A stretch of 64,000 nt of DNA from JBCCTX01 sp965263105 (GCA_965263105.1 CBDHGL010000003.1:4092001-4156000), one strand, 5' to 3'. Shown: positions 35,766 to 45,163, numbered from the stretch's first letter. Notes: generated by a model from the sequence alone, not told the origin. Translations and numbers: made by a program.

Positions 35766-38177
35766 TTACTCATATTTCAATGATTCTACGGGGTTCACTT
35801 GAGCTGCCCGTAGGATTTGAAAGGAAATAGACAGCGTAGCTAAGACTAGGAGGATTCCAATCGGGATGAGAAAGGTCCATCCATCCAACTCTGTTCTGAA
35901 GGGAAAGCGGTTGAGCCAGTTTTGGATACCTAGCCATATGAGGGGAAGGCTAATAGCCGTAGCTATACCAATTAGCGCAAAGAAGTCCTTGGACAAGAGG
36001 GTCCAAATTTGGGAGATGCTTGCACCTAAAACTTTGCGAATTCCTATTTCTTTGGTCCGTTTAAGTGCCATGTAAGAGGCCAGGCCAATAAGGCCTAATG
36101 CCGCAATTAAAATGGCCAAGGCTGTCAAAAGGCTGAAAAGCTGGAGAAAGCGTTGGTCGGTAGCATATTGCAAATCAAAATTTTCATCTAGAAAGAAGTA
36201 GGTAAAAGCACTGCCCAAAAAGTGTCTATCCCATGTTTCTTTCATGTCTTGAATCAGCCCTGGTAGCTTATCGGTACTAATTTTTACAGAAGCAAAGCCC
36301 CAAAAGCCATTGGAGTACATCATGATCATGGGAAGGAAAGGTTCCTTTACCGATCGTTGGTGGTAGTTTTTGACTACGCCCATAATGGTCCAGGTTTCTC
36401 CCCAGTAATCAATTTGTTGGCCAATCGCCTCTTCGGGAGATCCAATTTTCCATTCTTCCATGGCTCTTTCGTTTATGAGGACCTTATATCCCTTGGAGTT
36501 TACCTCAAAATCTTTCCCTGCCAATAGCTCAATTCCCATTTGAGGAAGATAATGTTCGTCTATCCACTGCATGTAGAAAGCCAGGTTATTTCTCTCTTTC
36601 GAACCGTGCAAACCAATTCCAGTAGTGGTACTCATTTCTAGGATGGAATTGCCTTGTACGACATTTGATAGGGCTATACTCTGAACATCGGGATGTTGAA
36701 GGATGGTATTTCTAAATCCTGGGAAATTATTCTGCAGAGAATCCATATTGGGAGAACGTAATACCAAGGTTTGTTCAATATTAGTGCCCAGGTCTTTGTT
36801 CTTCATGTAAATCAATTGAGAACGGAAAACCCCCAGACCTACAATCAGCATCAGAGATAGAGAAAATTGAGTAACGATCAACCCTTTTCTAAGTAGTCTT
36901 CCTTTGCCCGAGTGCACAAAATTCCCTTTGAGCATGAGGATAGGCTTATAGGAAGATAAAATCCAGGCAGGATAGAGCCCTGATAAAACGATACTGAGAC
37001 TTAGTAAACCTAGTAGTTGAGCCCAAAATAGTACATCTTTGATAAAAAACCCTTGGATAGGAATACCCGTTAGGTATTCAAAAATGGGCTGGAAAGCTTG
37101 GATGATACTTAGGGCTACCAGGCCTGCCAATAGGTGGATCAAAGCAGTTTCAAATAGAAACTGAATAATGAGTTGTTGTCTTCTGGAGCCAATGGTCTTG
37201 CGTATACCTACCTCTCTAGCACGTTCCAGGGCCCTGGCGGTGGCCATGTTGATATAGTTTACAATGGCCATTAACAAAATAAAGAAGGCAATGATTTGGA
37301 GAAATTGGACACTCTGGCCATCGCCATTAGGCTCTGCTTCAAAAGGTCGATGGGAGTGTAAATGAATATCTTTAATAGGTTGTGCCACCATCCGTTCCTC
37401 TTCCATAAAGCCCTCCTGGTGAAGCCTGTCTGTGAGGGCTTCCAGCTTTTTATTGAATGTAGGGATTTCTTCCTCAGAGTTTAACAAAATATAGGTATAG
37501 TCATTATTGCTATTCCAATTGTCTTCTTGGTACTCCCAACTATCCCCATAGGCAGCAAAAGCTGTTTTGTAGGAAACCAACATATCAAATTTCAAGTGGG
37601 TATTCAGGGGCAACTTTTCTATGACCCCTACCACGCTTAACCTCACTTGCCCTTCACCATAATTGATGGTCAGTAATTTCCCGATAGGGGCTATTTTTCC
37701 AAAATATTTTTGGGCGATCTCCTCTGTAATGAGTACCTCATATGGCGCTTTGAGAGCTGTATGGGGGTCGCCTTCTATAAATTTATAAGAGAAAAGATCC
37801 AGGCAAGAAGCCGTGGCCAGGTAGACCTTGTCCTCTCTATAGGCCTGGCCTTCGTAGCTGAAATCCTGCGTTTCCATGTATTGGAAACGAGCGAAGTCGA
37901 TGGCTTCAGGAATTTCTCTTACCACTCTAGGTCCTAGAGGAATATAGCTCATGGCATCTTGATCAGTAAGGCTCTCTCCTTCATAATAATCTAGGGTAAT
38001 TCTTACGATGCGTTCGGCTTGACTGTACATGTCTTCATAGCTTCTTTCAAAGCGGACATATTGTAGAATCATCAGGCAAGCGGCCAAGCCCGTTGCCAAA
38101 CCCATTATGTTCAGCAAGGAATACAAACTATTGCGGTTCAAAACGCGTAGGGTGGTAATGAGATAATGTTTTAGCAT
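35766..38177 (-). CDS. FtsX/MacB-type ABC permease (module 1, second gene)
   Basis: The protein has 803 residues in a duplicated MacB-core/FtsX architecture. The first membrane segment is LYSLLNIMGLATGLAACLMILQYV, followed by a large periplasmic domain. A central three-segment block starts ALERAREVGIRKTIGSRRQQL, then comes a second periplasmic domain and the C-terminal FtsX block ALKRTKEIGIRKVLGA. Ends VNPVESLKYE, typical of the group. Such permeases drive mechanotransmission or efflux rather than classical transport. It starts 12 bp after the preceding permease gene, so the pair is cotranscribed. No ATPase is encoded in this operon. Confidence 0.88.
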   Translation of the reverse strand: MLKHYLITTLRVLNRNSLYSLLNIMGLATGLAACLMILQYVRFERSYEDMYSQAERIVRITLDYYEGESLTDQDAMSYIPLGPRVVREIPEAIDFARFQYMETQDFSYEGQAYREDKVYLATASCLDLFSYKFIEGDPHTALKAPYEVLITEEIAQKYFGKIAPIGKLLTINYGEGQVRLSVVGVIEKLPLNTHLKFDMLVSYKTAFAAYGDSWEYQEDNWNSNNDYTYILLNSEEEIPTFNKKLEALTDRLHQEGFMEEERMVAQPIKDIHLHSHRPFEAEPNGDGQSVQFLQIIAFFILLMAIVNYINMATARALERAREVGIRKTIGSRRQQLIIQFLFETALIHLLAGLVALSIIQAFQPIFEYLTGIPIQGFFIKDVLFWAQLLGLLSLSIVLSGLYPAWILSSYKPILMLKGNFVHSGKGRLLRKGLIVTQFSLSLMLIVGLGVFRSQLIYMKNKDLGTNIEQTLVLRSPNMDSLQNNFPGFRNTILQHPDVQSIALSNVVQGNSILEMSTTTGIGLHGSKERNNLAFYMQWIDEHYLPQMGIELLAGKDFEVNSKGYKVLINERAMEEWKIGSPEEAIGQQIDYWGETWTIMGVVKNYHQRSVKEPFLPMIMMYSNGFWGFASVKISTDKLPGLIQDMKETWDRHFLGSAFTYFFLDENFDLQYATDQRFLQLFSLLTALAILIAALGLIGLASYMALKRTKEIGIRKVLGASISQIWTLLSKDFFALIGIATAISLPLIWLGIQNWLNRFPFRTELDGWTFLIPIGILLVLATLSISFQILRAAQVNPVESLKYE

Positions 38178-38189
38178 GGTGTGGGATGT

Positions 38190-40652
38190 TTATTCGGATC
38201 TCAAGGCTTCGACGGGATTGGCTCTAGCTGTTTGTAAGGTTTGTATACTCACAGTGAATAAGGAAATAAGCAGTAGGCATCCTATGGGGAAGAGAAAAAT
38301 GTCCAGCCCGTAGGAAAAGGCGAAGGCATAATTAGATAGCCAGGAGCTAAGAAATAAGATAGATAGAGGAACAGCTATCAAACCTGCAAAGGCTATTAGG
38401 AGGATATATTCTTTTGACAAAAGGAGTAGCAACTGATCCACTTGAGCCCCCAATACCTTCCTAATTCCAATCTCCTTGGTGCGTTGCTTCATATTATAGG
38501 AGGAGAGGCCAAAAAGACCCAGGCAGGCGATGCCGATAGCTAATAAGGAAAATAAGCCAAAGAGCTGACCGAAGCGCTTGTCCTCGACATACTGCTCCTG
38601 GAATCGTTCATCCATGAAGAAATAAGAAAAATTGTTTCCGGGAAAGACTGAGGCATAGATTTCTTCGGTCTTTTGAAGGGTTTGGTCCAGGTCTTTAGCT
38701 GAAATCAATAGGGTATAGGAATCATAGGTCGAGTAAGTAGGTAGAAAAATAAGGGGCTCAATGGCGTAGCGTAGGGATCGTTGATGAAAATCTTTGACGA
38801 TGCCGACTACTTCCCAGGGCTTATTGGAGACTTTTATTTCTTGGTTGAGGAGTTCACCCGGGTCGGGGTAGCCTAGGAGCCGCGCTGCAGACTCATTGAG
38901 CATGATGACATTGAGCTCTTGGAAGCTCGTTTTGTGGTCGCTTCTGACAAAAGATCTCCCATGGGTGAGCTCAAGCCCATATACTTCTACGAAGTCATGA
39001 TCAATATTCATCCGATTGAGCATGACTGCATTTTCAGGCCCTCTGACATCACTAGTTACGTTAAATGTTCGGGGAAGTCGGTCCCCCGCAAGCTGCATGG
39101 AGCTTGCCACAGCTTTGACCTGAGGAATCCTTTCCCATTCGTTTTTGAGGGTTTGAACTCGATTGATGAATGTTGAATCAAATGAGTTCATCACGGGACC
39201 ATGCACGACTAGTTTCTGTTTGAGGTCAATTCCCAGGGATTTCTTTTGCATGAATTGAAGTTGCTTGTAGACGGCAAAAGTAGCGAGTATCAGGAGGAGA
39301 GAACAGGCAAATTGAAAGACTACTAGGCCCTTTCTCAAAAGTATACCTTGGTTGTTGCGGGTAATCTTTCCTTTCAATACCGATACTGGCCGAAATCCAG
39401 CTATGAGCCATGCCGGATAAATACCCGATCCTAAAACCCCTAAAATCCAGAGGATTAGGACTGATCCCAAAAATAGAGGGGAAGATTGAAGTAGTTGAGA
39501 GATATGAAGTGACTTTCCCAACCAGGAATTTAGGAAGGGCTGTAGTAATTGGACCAGGGTAACGGCAAGCAATAAGCCCAGTAAGTTGTAGCTAAGTGAT
39601 TCTACTAAAAATTGTCGGACAAGCTGACCCTTCCTCGCGCCCATCACTTTTCTAACCCCCACCTCTCGGGCGCGATCCAGAGAACGGGCAGTGGTCAGAT
39701 TGATATAGTTGATCCAGGCGATAAATAATATGAATATACCAATTCCCCATAAGGCTTGGATGGCCTTGCCATTATTGGTACGGCCTATTTCATATTCGAA
39801 ATCGGAATATAAATAGGCTTCTGATAGGGGCTGTAGATAAAACTTTTCAACACTCCCTGATATCTCTCCTTCCTCAAAATATTGGACCCCAAATTGAGCT
39901 AATTTGGCTTCAAATTCCCTTTCTGGGGTTTGAGGATCTAGTTCGACATAATGGTAATAGTCTGACCAGTTTCGGCTTACATCTGCGGTGAATTCACCCG
40001 CTTGGTTCTTCCCTACGTCCGTTATTAACGTTTGATAGGACATTATGAGGTGTGGGGCTAGATGTGAGTTTTCGGGAAAGGGTTTGTAAACTGCGGTGAT
40101 TTTGCTCGCATTGCGGTCCTCGGAGATCTCAATCGTTTTTCCAATGGCCTGGTGTGCTTCCTTTTCGGAAAGCCCAAAGAATCTTTGGGCATTTGAGGTA
40201 GAAATGGCTATGGCATTGTAATCTTTTAAGGCTGTTTTTATATCTCCCGCTACCAGGTCTACAGAAAAGAAGTCCAGGAAGTGTTCATCGGCAATGAGGG
40301 CGTTGTCCTCGAGATATACATTTTCTCCCACCTGGAGAGGAACTCCCCTATAGGGGAACAAACGGGTATAGCCTATCACTTCTGGATAATCCCTGGCAAG
40401 AGTCGGACCCACCATCGGGTAGGTGATCGTACCATGCTGGATCAATTCCCCATTTTGGTACCTGTCATTATATACCCGGTACTTATTGGGTACCTGGTGG
40501 ATATGCTGATCAAAGCTGCCCTCGAATTGAACATACTCGAAAATAAATAAGGCTGCAGCCATTCCCATCGCTAACCCTATAATATTGATGGTAGAATAAA
40601 CCTTGTGTCGAACAAGGTTCCGCCAGGTCATTTTTAGGTAATTCCTTAACAT
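38190..40652 (-). CDS. FtsX/MacB-type ABC permease (module 1, first gene)
   Basis: The protein has 820 residues and the same architecture as its downstream neighbour: VYSTINIIGLAMGMAAALFIFEYV as membrane segment 1, SLDRAREVGVRKVMGARKGQL in the middle, NMKQRTKEIGIRKVLGA near the end and a VNPVEALRSE-like terminus. It is the first gene after a sigma-54-like element (40681-40694) and tandem operators (40759-40798). The divergent gene is an NtrC-type response regulator, presumably its activator. Pairing with the second permease suggests a heterodimer that borrows an ATPase encoded elsewhere. Confidence 0.88.
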   Translation of the reverse strand: MLRNYLKMTWRNLVRHKVYSTINIIGLAMGMAAALFIFEYVQFEGSFDQHIHQVPNKYRVYNDRYQNGELIQHGTITYPMVGPTLARDYPEVIGYTRLFPYRGVPLQVGENVYLEDNALIADEHFLDFFSVDLVAGDIKTALKDYNAIAISTSNAQRFFGLSEKEAHQAIGKTIEISEDRNASKITAVYKPFPENSHLAPHLIMSYQTLITDVGKNQAGEFTADVSRNWSDYYHYVELDPQTPEREFEAKLAQFGVQYFEEGEISGSVEKFYLQPLSEAYLYSDFEYEIGRTNNGKAIQALWGIGIFILFIAWINYINLTTARSLDRAREVGVRKVMGARKGQLVRQFLVESLSYNLLGLLLAVTLVQLLQPFLNSWLGKSLHISQLLQSSPLFLGSVLILWILGVLGSGIYPAWLIAGFRPVSVLKGKITRNNQGILLRKGLVVFQFACSLLLILATFAVYKQLQFMQKKSLGIDLKQKLVVHGPVMNSFDSTFINRVQTLKNEWERIPQVKAVASSMQLAGDRLPRTFNVTSDVRGPENAVMLNRMNIDHDFVEVYGLELTHGRSFVRSDHKTSFQELNVIMLNESAARLLGYPDPGELLNQEIKVSNKPWEVVGIVKDFHQRSLRYAIEPLIFLPTYSTYDSYTLLISAKDLDQTLQKTEEIYASVFPGNNFSYFFMDERFQEQYVEDKRFGQLFGLFSLLAIGIACLGLFGLSSYNMKQRTKEIGIRKVLGAQVDQLLLLLSKEYILLIAFAGLIAVPLSILFLSSWLSNYAFAFSYGLDIFLFPIGCLLLISLFTVSIQTLQTARANPVEALRSE

Positions 40653-40680
40653 AGTATTGTGTATAGGTATCAGAGAAAGG

Positions 40681-40694
40681 ACAAAGGGTATTCC
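40681..40694 (-). promoter_or_regulatory. Candidate sigma-54-like promoter for permease module 1
   Basis: Minus strand CGGAATACCCTTTGT: GG, ten bases, GT instead of GC. It shares GGmATAC and the TTG with the sites at 4.68 and 52.8 kb. It is 65 bp from the proximal operator, the same distance as at 52.8 kb. The predicted transcript start would be about 15-20 bp before the permease ATG. Confidence 0.5.
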
Positions 40695-40758
40695 GTTTTT
40701 TTAATAAATTGATTGTGAGAAGGTTACAAGGATTTATTGGGCATTATCGATTTCATTT

Positions 40759-40798
40759 TGTCTCAATATGGCACGGAATTTTGTCTCATTTTGGCACA
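40759..40798. promoter_or_regulatory. Tandem 17-bp operators (putative NtrC-type enhancer), locus B
   Basis: TGTCTCAATATGGCACG (40759-40775) and TGTCTCATTTTGGCACA (40782-40798) share TGTCTCA...TGGCAC and start 23 bp apart. They lie between the divergent permease pair and the NtrC-type regulator gene and match the operators at 4.75 and 52.87 kb. Confidence 0.7.
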
Positions 40799-40838
40799 GG
40801 CTTTTTGAGGAAGGGAAAAGAAGGCTTATTTTACCTAT

Positions 40839-42218
40839 ATGGATAGAATTCCTGCAACAGTACTCGTCGTGGATGATGATTTGGACGTTCTTTACACGGC
40901 TAAACAGGTGTTAAAAAGGCACTTTAAGCAAGTTCTTACGGAAAGTTCTCCCAAACAAGCCCAGGCAAAGCTGGAGGCGGACTCTATAGACCTTGTCGTG
41001 CTGGATATGAATTTTGCCCCAGGCATAACCAGTGGCCAAGAAGGCTTGTTTTGGTTGAGAAAGATAAAAAAAATCCAACCTGATTGTGAGGTGGTCTTGC
41101 ATACGGCCTATGGAGATATCGAATTGGCTGTCAAGGGCATGCAGCAGGGGGCTGCAGACTTCGTGACCAAACCCTGGCAACCGGAAAAACTGGTGGCTTC
41201 CCTCAAGAATGTGTGGAAACTCATTCAGGCCTCCAAAGAGGTGGATCACCTCAAGCAAAGTAGGGGACAGCTAAAGGAAGAAATTGACCGCCAGCATCCT
41301 CAAATAATCAGTGAGGATCCTATTATGCAACCCATTTTCCGCATGATGGAAAAGGTGGCCAAGACCGACGCGAATGTCCTGATTTTGGGTGAGAATGGAA
41401 CGGGCAAGGAACTGATCGCCCGAGCGATTCACAACCAATCTCCCAGATCCCAGGAAGCCTTTGTCAAAGTGGATTTGGGAGCAGTGCCGGAGAGCCTTTT
41501 TGAATCGGAGCTATTTGGCCACTCCAAAGGGGCGTTTACAGATGCCAAAGAAGATCGTGCAGGGCGATTTGAAACGGCCCGAAAGGGCTCCTTGTTTCTG
41601 GATGAAATCGGCAATTTGCCCCTCCCTTTGCAGGCCAAACTGCTCACAGCCCTACAAAGCAGGCACATCACACGCGTGGGCTCCAATAAGGCCATACCTC
41701 TGGATATTCGTTTAATATGTGCAACCAATATTCCTATTCATGAACGGGTATCAGAAAATCAGTTTCGACAGGACCTGCTTTATCGAATCAATACGGTAGA
41801 AATTCTCTTGCCTCCTTTGAGGGAAAGGAGACAGGATATTGAGGTGTTGACCCAATATTACCTCCAGCAATACGCTCAAAAGTACCAAAGAGGGGACATA
41901 AGTGTCCCTTCCAAAGTTATGGAAAAGCTTAGAAATTACCGATGGCCGGGGAATATTCGGGAGTTGATGCATGCTGTAGAAAGGGCGGTAATCCTCAGCG
42001 AGGGTAACGCATTGGACCTGGAAGATTTTCCTCGCGAAATTTATACCCACAGTCCGGCTTCCGCCATGTCTATGGATTCCTTGAATATTGAGGAAATGGA
42101 AAAGCAAACCATTCAATCTGCCATCCGGAAGTGCAATGGAAATCTAACTGCAGCGGCCAAAGAATTGGGAATGGGGCGGAGTACTCTTTACCGGAAGATA
42201 GAACGCTACGGATTGTAA
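40839..42218 (+). CDS. NtrC-family sigma-54-dependent response regulator (module 1)
   Basis: The protein has 459 residues. The receiver domain spans 1-~120 with D13/D14 acidic pocket, phospho-acceptor D56 (VVLDMNF), HTAYGD and TKPW. The AAA+ domain, ~155-385, carries Walker A GENGTGKE, sigma-54-contact loop GAFTDA (canonical GAFTGA), Walker B GSLFLDEIGN and an arginine finger in RQDLLYRINT. The C-terminal Fis-type helix-turn-helix is NLTAAAKELGMGRSTLYRKIERYGL. It is followed 44 bp later by its sensor kinase and is divergent from the permease pair. Tandem operators immediately upstream are the obvious candidate binding sites. Confidence 0.93.
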   Translation: MDRIPATVLVVDDDLDVLYTAKQVLKRHFKQVLTESSPKQAQAKLEADSIDLVVLDMNFAPGITSGQEGLFWLRKIKKIQPDCEVVLHTAYGDIELAVKGMQQGAADFVTKPWQPEKLVASLKNVWKLIQASKEVDHLKQSRGQLKEEIDRQHPQIISEDPIMQPIFRMMEKVAKTDANVLILGENGTGKELIARAIHNQSPRSQEAFVKVDLGAVPESLFESELFGHSKGAFTDAKEDRAGRFETARKGSLFLDEIGNLPLPLQAKLLTALQSRHITRVGSNKAIPLDIRLICATNIPIHERVSENQFRQDLLYRINTVEILLPPLRERRQDIEVLTQYYLQQYAQKYQRGDISVPSKVMEKLRNYRWPGNIRELMHAVERAVILSEGNALDLEDFPREIYTHSPASAMSMDSLNIEEMEKQTIQSAIRKCNGNLTAAAKELGMGRSTLYRKIERYGL

Positions 42219-42262
42219 AACAAGGAGAGTGATACCCATCACTTTTCACCCAAAAAATTGTT

Positions 42263-43633
42263 ATGACCTTAACCTTTAAATTCAAAGTGTTTTGGCGACT
42301 GATGCTGGTGGCTTTGTTAGCTTCGGCAACCCTCTTCATCCTCTGGCAAACGCCCTACTTTCTGGCGGCCTTTTGGACGGCTCTGTTTGCTGTATTAGGA
42401 TTTTGGGAACTCATCCGCTTCATCGACTCAGAGCACCGGGAGATGCGTTTTTTCATTGAGGCCATTGAGCAAAACGATTTCTCAATCAGTATGGGCAATT
42501 CGCGTGTGGTTCCCAAGAAATATGAACTCAAGGTGCTTTACGACAGCTTGATTGATACGTATCGGAGATTGAGGAGCGAAAAAGAGAGCCAACACCAATT
42601 TCTTCAAACCTTAGTTGAACATATTGGGGTGGCCATTCTCTGCTATGATTCTGAGGAAAAAATTGTCTTGATCAATAGAGCAGCTAAGGACTTGCTCGGC
42701 AAGGAACATTGGTATAAGCTGGAAGCCCTGGAAAAGTTAGACCCTAAGCTACTTCGTTTGCTCAAAGCAATTCCTTCTGGAGGGCAAGAAGCGTATACCT
42801 TCGTGCAAAATGGTTCTTTCCGTCAGTTGACGCTTAAAGCTACCGGATTCAAGTTGTTGGGAGAAGCGCACAAACTAATTGCTCTACAGGATATTAGCCA
42901 GGAAATGGAAACCCAGGAGCTTATTTCTTGGCAAAAACTGATTCGCGTCTTGACACATGAGATCAATAATTCCGTGATTCCGGTGGCCACCTTAAGTAAA
43001 CTAACCTTAGACCTCGTGGAGGCTCCCTCCAATGATAATTTCAACATGGAGGAGGAAGACCTGGAGGACCTAAGAGGAAATTTAAAGGTCATTGCCGACC
43101 GGAGTCAGGGCTTAGCCCGTTTTGTGGAAGAATACAAGCATTTCAATTCTGTTAGTCCCTTGACGCGGGTATCTTTTACGGTCCAGGAACTTTTCAAGCG
43201 GCTCAAAACTTTGATGGAACCCCAATTGGAGGCTCAAAATATTTCTCTGCTTATAGATCTGCCTTCAGATGATCTTTTCCTATGGGCAGACCTGGAGAAG
43301 ATTGAACAGGTACTGATCAATCTGATCAAAAATGCCATAGAAGCCCAACAAGAAAGTGTCAATCCTGAAATTCGCCTATCGGGTAGAGCCCCCATTCACG
43401 GAAAAATTCATATTGAAGTTTCGGATAAAGGGAAAGGAATCCCTACAGAGCTACAAGACAAGATATTCACGCCTTTTTTTACCACACGGAAAAAGGGATC
43501 GGGGATTGGACTAAGTTTGGGTAGGCAAATCATGAATATGCACAAGGGGAGTTTGTCTTTAGCGGCTAATTCGGTAGAGGGGACCACCTTTCGCTTGGTT
43601 TTTGAGAGGGAGGGAAGAGAAATGAAAAATTGA
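42263..43633 (+). CDS. Sensor histidine kinase, NtrY-like (module 1)
   Basis: The protein has 456 residues. Two N-terminal membrane segments (VFWRLMLVALLASATLFIL and FLAAFWTALFAVLGFWEL) are almost without a periplasmic loop, so sensing is probably intramembrane or cytoplasmic. A PAS-like region follows around 105-225 (LVEHIGVAILCYDSEEKIVLINRAAKDLLG). The phospho-acceptor His is in LIRVLTHEINNSVIPV. The ATPase domain shows LINLIKNAIEA (N box), DKGKGIP (G1) and GSGIGLSLGRQI (G2). It is the partner of the upstream NtrC-type regulator. The short loop resembles envelope-stress or transporter-linked kinases that monitor an ABC permease; that link is inference. Confidence 0.92.
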   Translation: MTLTFKFKVFWRLMLVALLASATLFILWQTPYFLAAFWTALFAVLGFWELIRFIDSEHREMRFFIEAIEQNDFSISMGNSRVVPKKYELKVLYDSLIDTYRRLRSEKESQHQFLQTLVEHIGVAILCYDSEEKIVLINRAAKDLLGKEHWYKLEALEKLDPKLLRLLKAIPSGGQEAYTFVQNGSFRQLTLKATGFKLLGEAHKLIALQDISQEMETQELISWQKLIRVLTHEINNSVIPVATLSKLTLDLVEAPSNDNFNMEEEDLEDLRGNLKVIADRSQGLARFVEEYKHFNSVSPLTRVSFTVQELFKRLKTLMEPQLEAQNISLLIDLPSDDLFLWADLEKIEQVLINLIKNAIEAQQESVNPEIRLSGRAPIHGKIHIEVSDKGKGIPTELQDKIFTPFFTTRKKGSGIGLSLGRQIMNMHKGSLSLAANSVEGTTFRLVFEREGREMKN

Positions 43634-43660
43634 TAAATGAGAAATGAAAAAGGGTGGAAT

Positions 43661-43692
43661 GGTTTGATAGCCCACAGTCGATGGTCCACAGC
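43661..43692. repeat. Dispersed repeat copy after the module 1 kinase gene
   Basis: GATAGCCCACAGTCGATGGTCCACAGC is a variant of the TAGTCGATGGTCCACAG unit, here 30 bp after the kinase stop codon. Confidence 0.6.
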
Positions 43693-43695
43693 ATG

Positions 43696-43902
43696 AAAAA
43701 TTGAAAATGAATAATGGGAAAAGAGAAAACTCCCAGCCGGGGAGGCCAGGAGCTTAACCTTAGTAATTAGCTGCACATCGTAATACAAAGGTAGGGGAAT
43801 GAGGAGATAGGCTTGTGTATTTTTGATTCAATAATGTTCAATTATTGAATCAATATACACTTTTTAAGGCTTTTACCGGATCGAGGAGAGCGGCACGTAC
43901 CT
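43696..43902. repeat. 207-bp direct repeat, copy 1
   Basis: Nearly identical to 45401-45607, with a constant offset of 1705 bp. It contains a small hairpin RNA-like unit, an inverted repeat (TTGATTCAATAAT at 43823-43835 with its complement downstream) and the last codons of an FtsX-type permease. The other copy is the true 3' end and downstream flank of the permease gene at 45555. Confidence 0.85.
43720..43780 (-). ncRNA. Putative small hairpin RNA or terminated leader, copy 1
   Basis: On the minus strand a perfect -7 element TACCTTTG (43786-43793) precedes a ~60-base transcript. The transcript ends in a 9-bp stem (CTCCTGGCC / GGCTGGGAG, loop TCCCC, 43730-43752) and a TTTTCTCTTTT tail. The second copy at 45.43 kb differs in one stem base but keeps pairing (G-U to A-U), which supports the RNA structure. 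No -33 element is obvious, and no target is known. Confidence 0.45.
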
Positions 43903-43903
43903 T
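43847..43903 (-). pseudogene. 3' remnant of an FtsX-type permease
   Basis: The minus-strand frame encodes KVRAALLDPVKALKSVY followed by stop. This is the same C-terminus as the permease at 45555 (VRAALLDPVKALKSID). The rest of the gene is absent upstream. It is the duplicated tail of that gene. Confidence 0.75.
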
Positions 43904-44259
43904 TTATAAATTGCAAAATGATACTTTATTCACTTATTCAATGAATTATGCAAAAGTACCTGCTAATTTTAATTCGAAAATTGTAATAAGCCAGGTATTA
44001 ATTGAAAATAATCTCGATTATGTTAGAATCAGAGATAATATTGACGCTTTAGGCTATAAAACTTTTTGAGTTGAAGATAGAATCAACCAAAGTGTGTAGA
44101 TATAAATGTTAATTTTTTCTTCCCTTCCTTCTTGAGGGAAGTCGGAGATTCCGTTAAGAATAATTTGCGGAAGCTTAGGGATGGGTACAAAACTGGGAAA
44201 GCATTCTGCCTTCTCTCTCCTTTAGGCAGCTCAGAACCCTATCAGGGCTCAGACAGACG
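43904..44259. other. Gap with no confident gene
   Basis: An open frame on the plus strand runs to 44069 (ending ENNLDYVRIRDNIDALGYKTF), but its 5' part is the permease remnant read backwards. The rest shows no recognisable gene. TCTTCCCTTCCTTCTTGAGGGAAG near 44116-44139 could fold as a weak hairpin. Confidence 0.4.
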
Positions 44260-45163
44260 CTACTTCTCCAGTCCCAATTCCTTGATTCGATCCGTTACTT
44301 CAGCTTCGGTGAGGCTCGTTAAGTCTGCAATAAAGGATATATCAAGGCCCTTTTTGAAGGCATTGGTGATAACGAGGTTTTCTTTTTCGATATTACCTTC
44401 ATGTACAGCTTGTTCATAAGTAGTCATAGCTTCATTTCTTAAGGAAGTGGACAATTTCTCTCCTAAGATACGAATTTCTAAAATGCTAAGTTTGTTTGTT
44501 CCGTATATGTAGTTCCAAAGGATTTTGATATACTGTTTTTGGGATGGGTCAGCCAAGTAGGGTTCTGCTTCCCAGAATAGACGGTCTATATGCTAGTTTG
44601 ATGTATTGGGTCTCCTTGAAATGCTTGAGAACCAACAAGACGTTTCTGACCAAACCCGCTTGTAAAGTCATCAGGGCCTCATCCGACCAGTCAGCCAAAT
44701 CCGTCAAGAGGTACTGAAAGTTGGGGATAAAGGGTGTCAGTGTAGCATCCAAGCCCGGGAAATGACTGGAAAATGTCCTTTTTTGCCATTTCTCCTTCCC
44801 GTGATACACGACGATGGGTATGATGATGCCCAAGCCTTCTTTCTTTTTGGGCTGCTGGTCCCAGGCTTCCAGCAGATAGCGTAGCAATTGCAGGTAGATA
44901 ATCTCACCGGGTTTCGACTTATGTTCAAAAAGCAGAGACAGGCTAAGCTCTTGGTCTCCATAGCGACACCTATATACCACATCCGACAGGTATTCCTTTA
45001 GTTCCTCATTTACATAGGAAGTGGGAGCCAGTTTTAGAGTGGCCAAGTCTAGTTTTGAGGTCAGTTTCGTTGGAAGAAAATTGCGAATATAATCCGCCGC
45101 GATCCTGGGATCGGAAAAGGTAGACTTAAATAAGTGGTCGTGGGGCTTGTTTGGAAGGCTCAT
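44260..45163 (-). pseudogene. Rpn-family nuclease/putative transposase, frameshifted
   Basis: Two frames together give a ~300-residue Rpn (PD-(D/E)xK, Transposase_31-like) protein. The N-terminal part from ATG 45163 shows PHDHLFKSTFSDPRIAADYIRNFLP, then LSLLFEHKSKPGEIIYLQLLRYLLEAWDQQ (nuclease Glu/Lys motif) and IIIPIVVYHGKEKW. The C-terminal part (44260-44556) continues FWEAEPYLADPSQKQYIKILWNYIYG and ends in a helix with AFKKGLDISFIADLTSLTEAEVTDRIKELGL. Frame changes near 44573-44582, consistent with one extra base. Rpn proteins promote RecA-independent recombination. It lies between the two copies of the 207-bp repeat. Confidence 0.75.

Noticed and set aside
40793..40810. Plus-strand TGGCAC followed by TTTTG as a sigma-54 promoter for the regulator gene
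   Set aside because: The -12 GC is missing and spacing is wrong; TGGCAC here is part of the operator palindrome.
43845..44069. 74-codon plus-strand frame
   Set aside because: Its first third is the permease remnant read on the wrong strand; no good start or recognisable motif.
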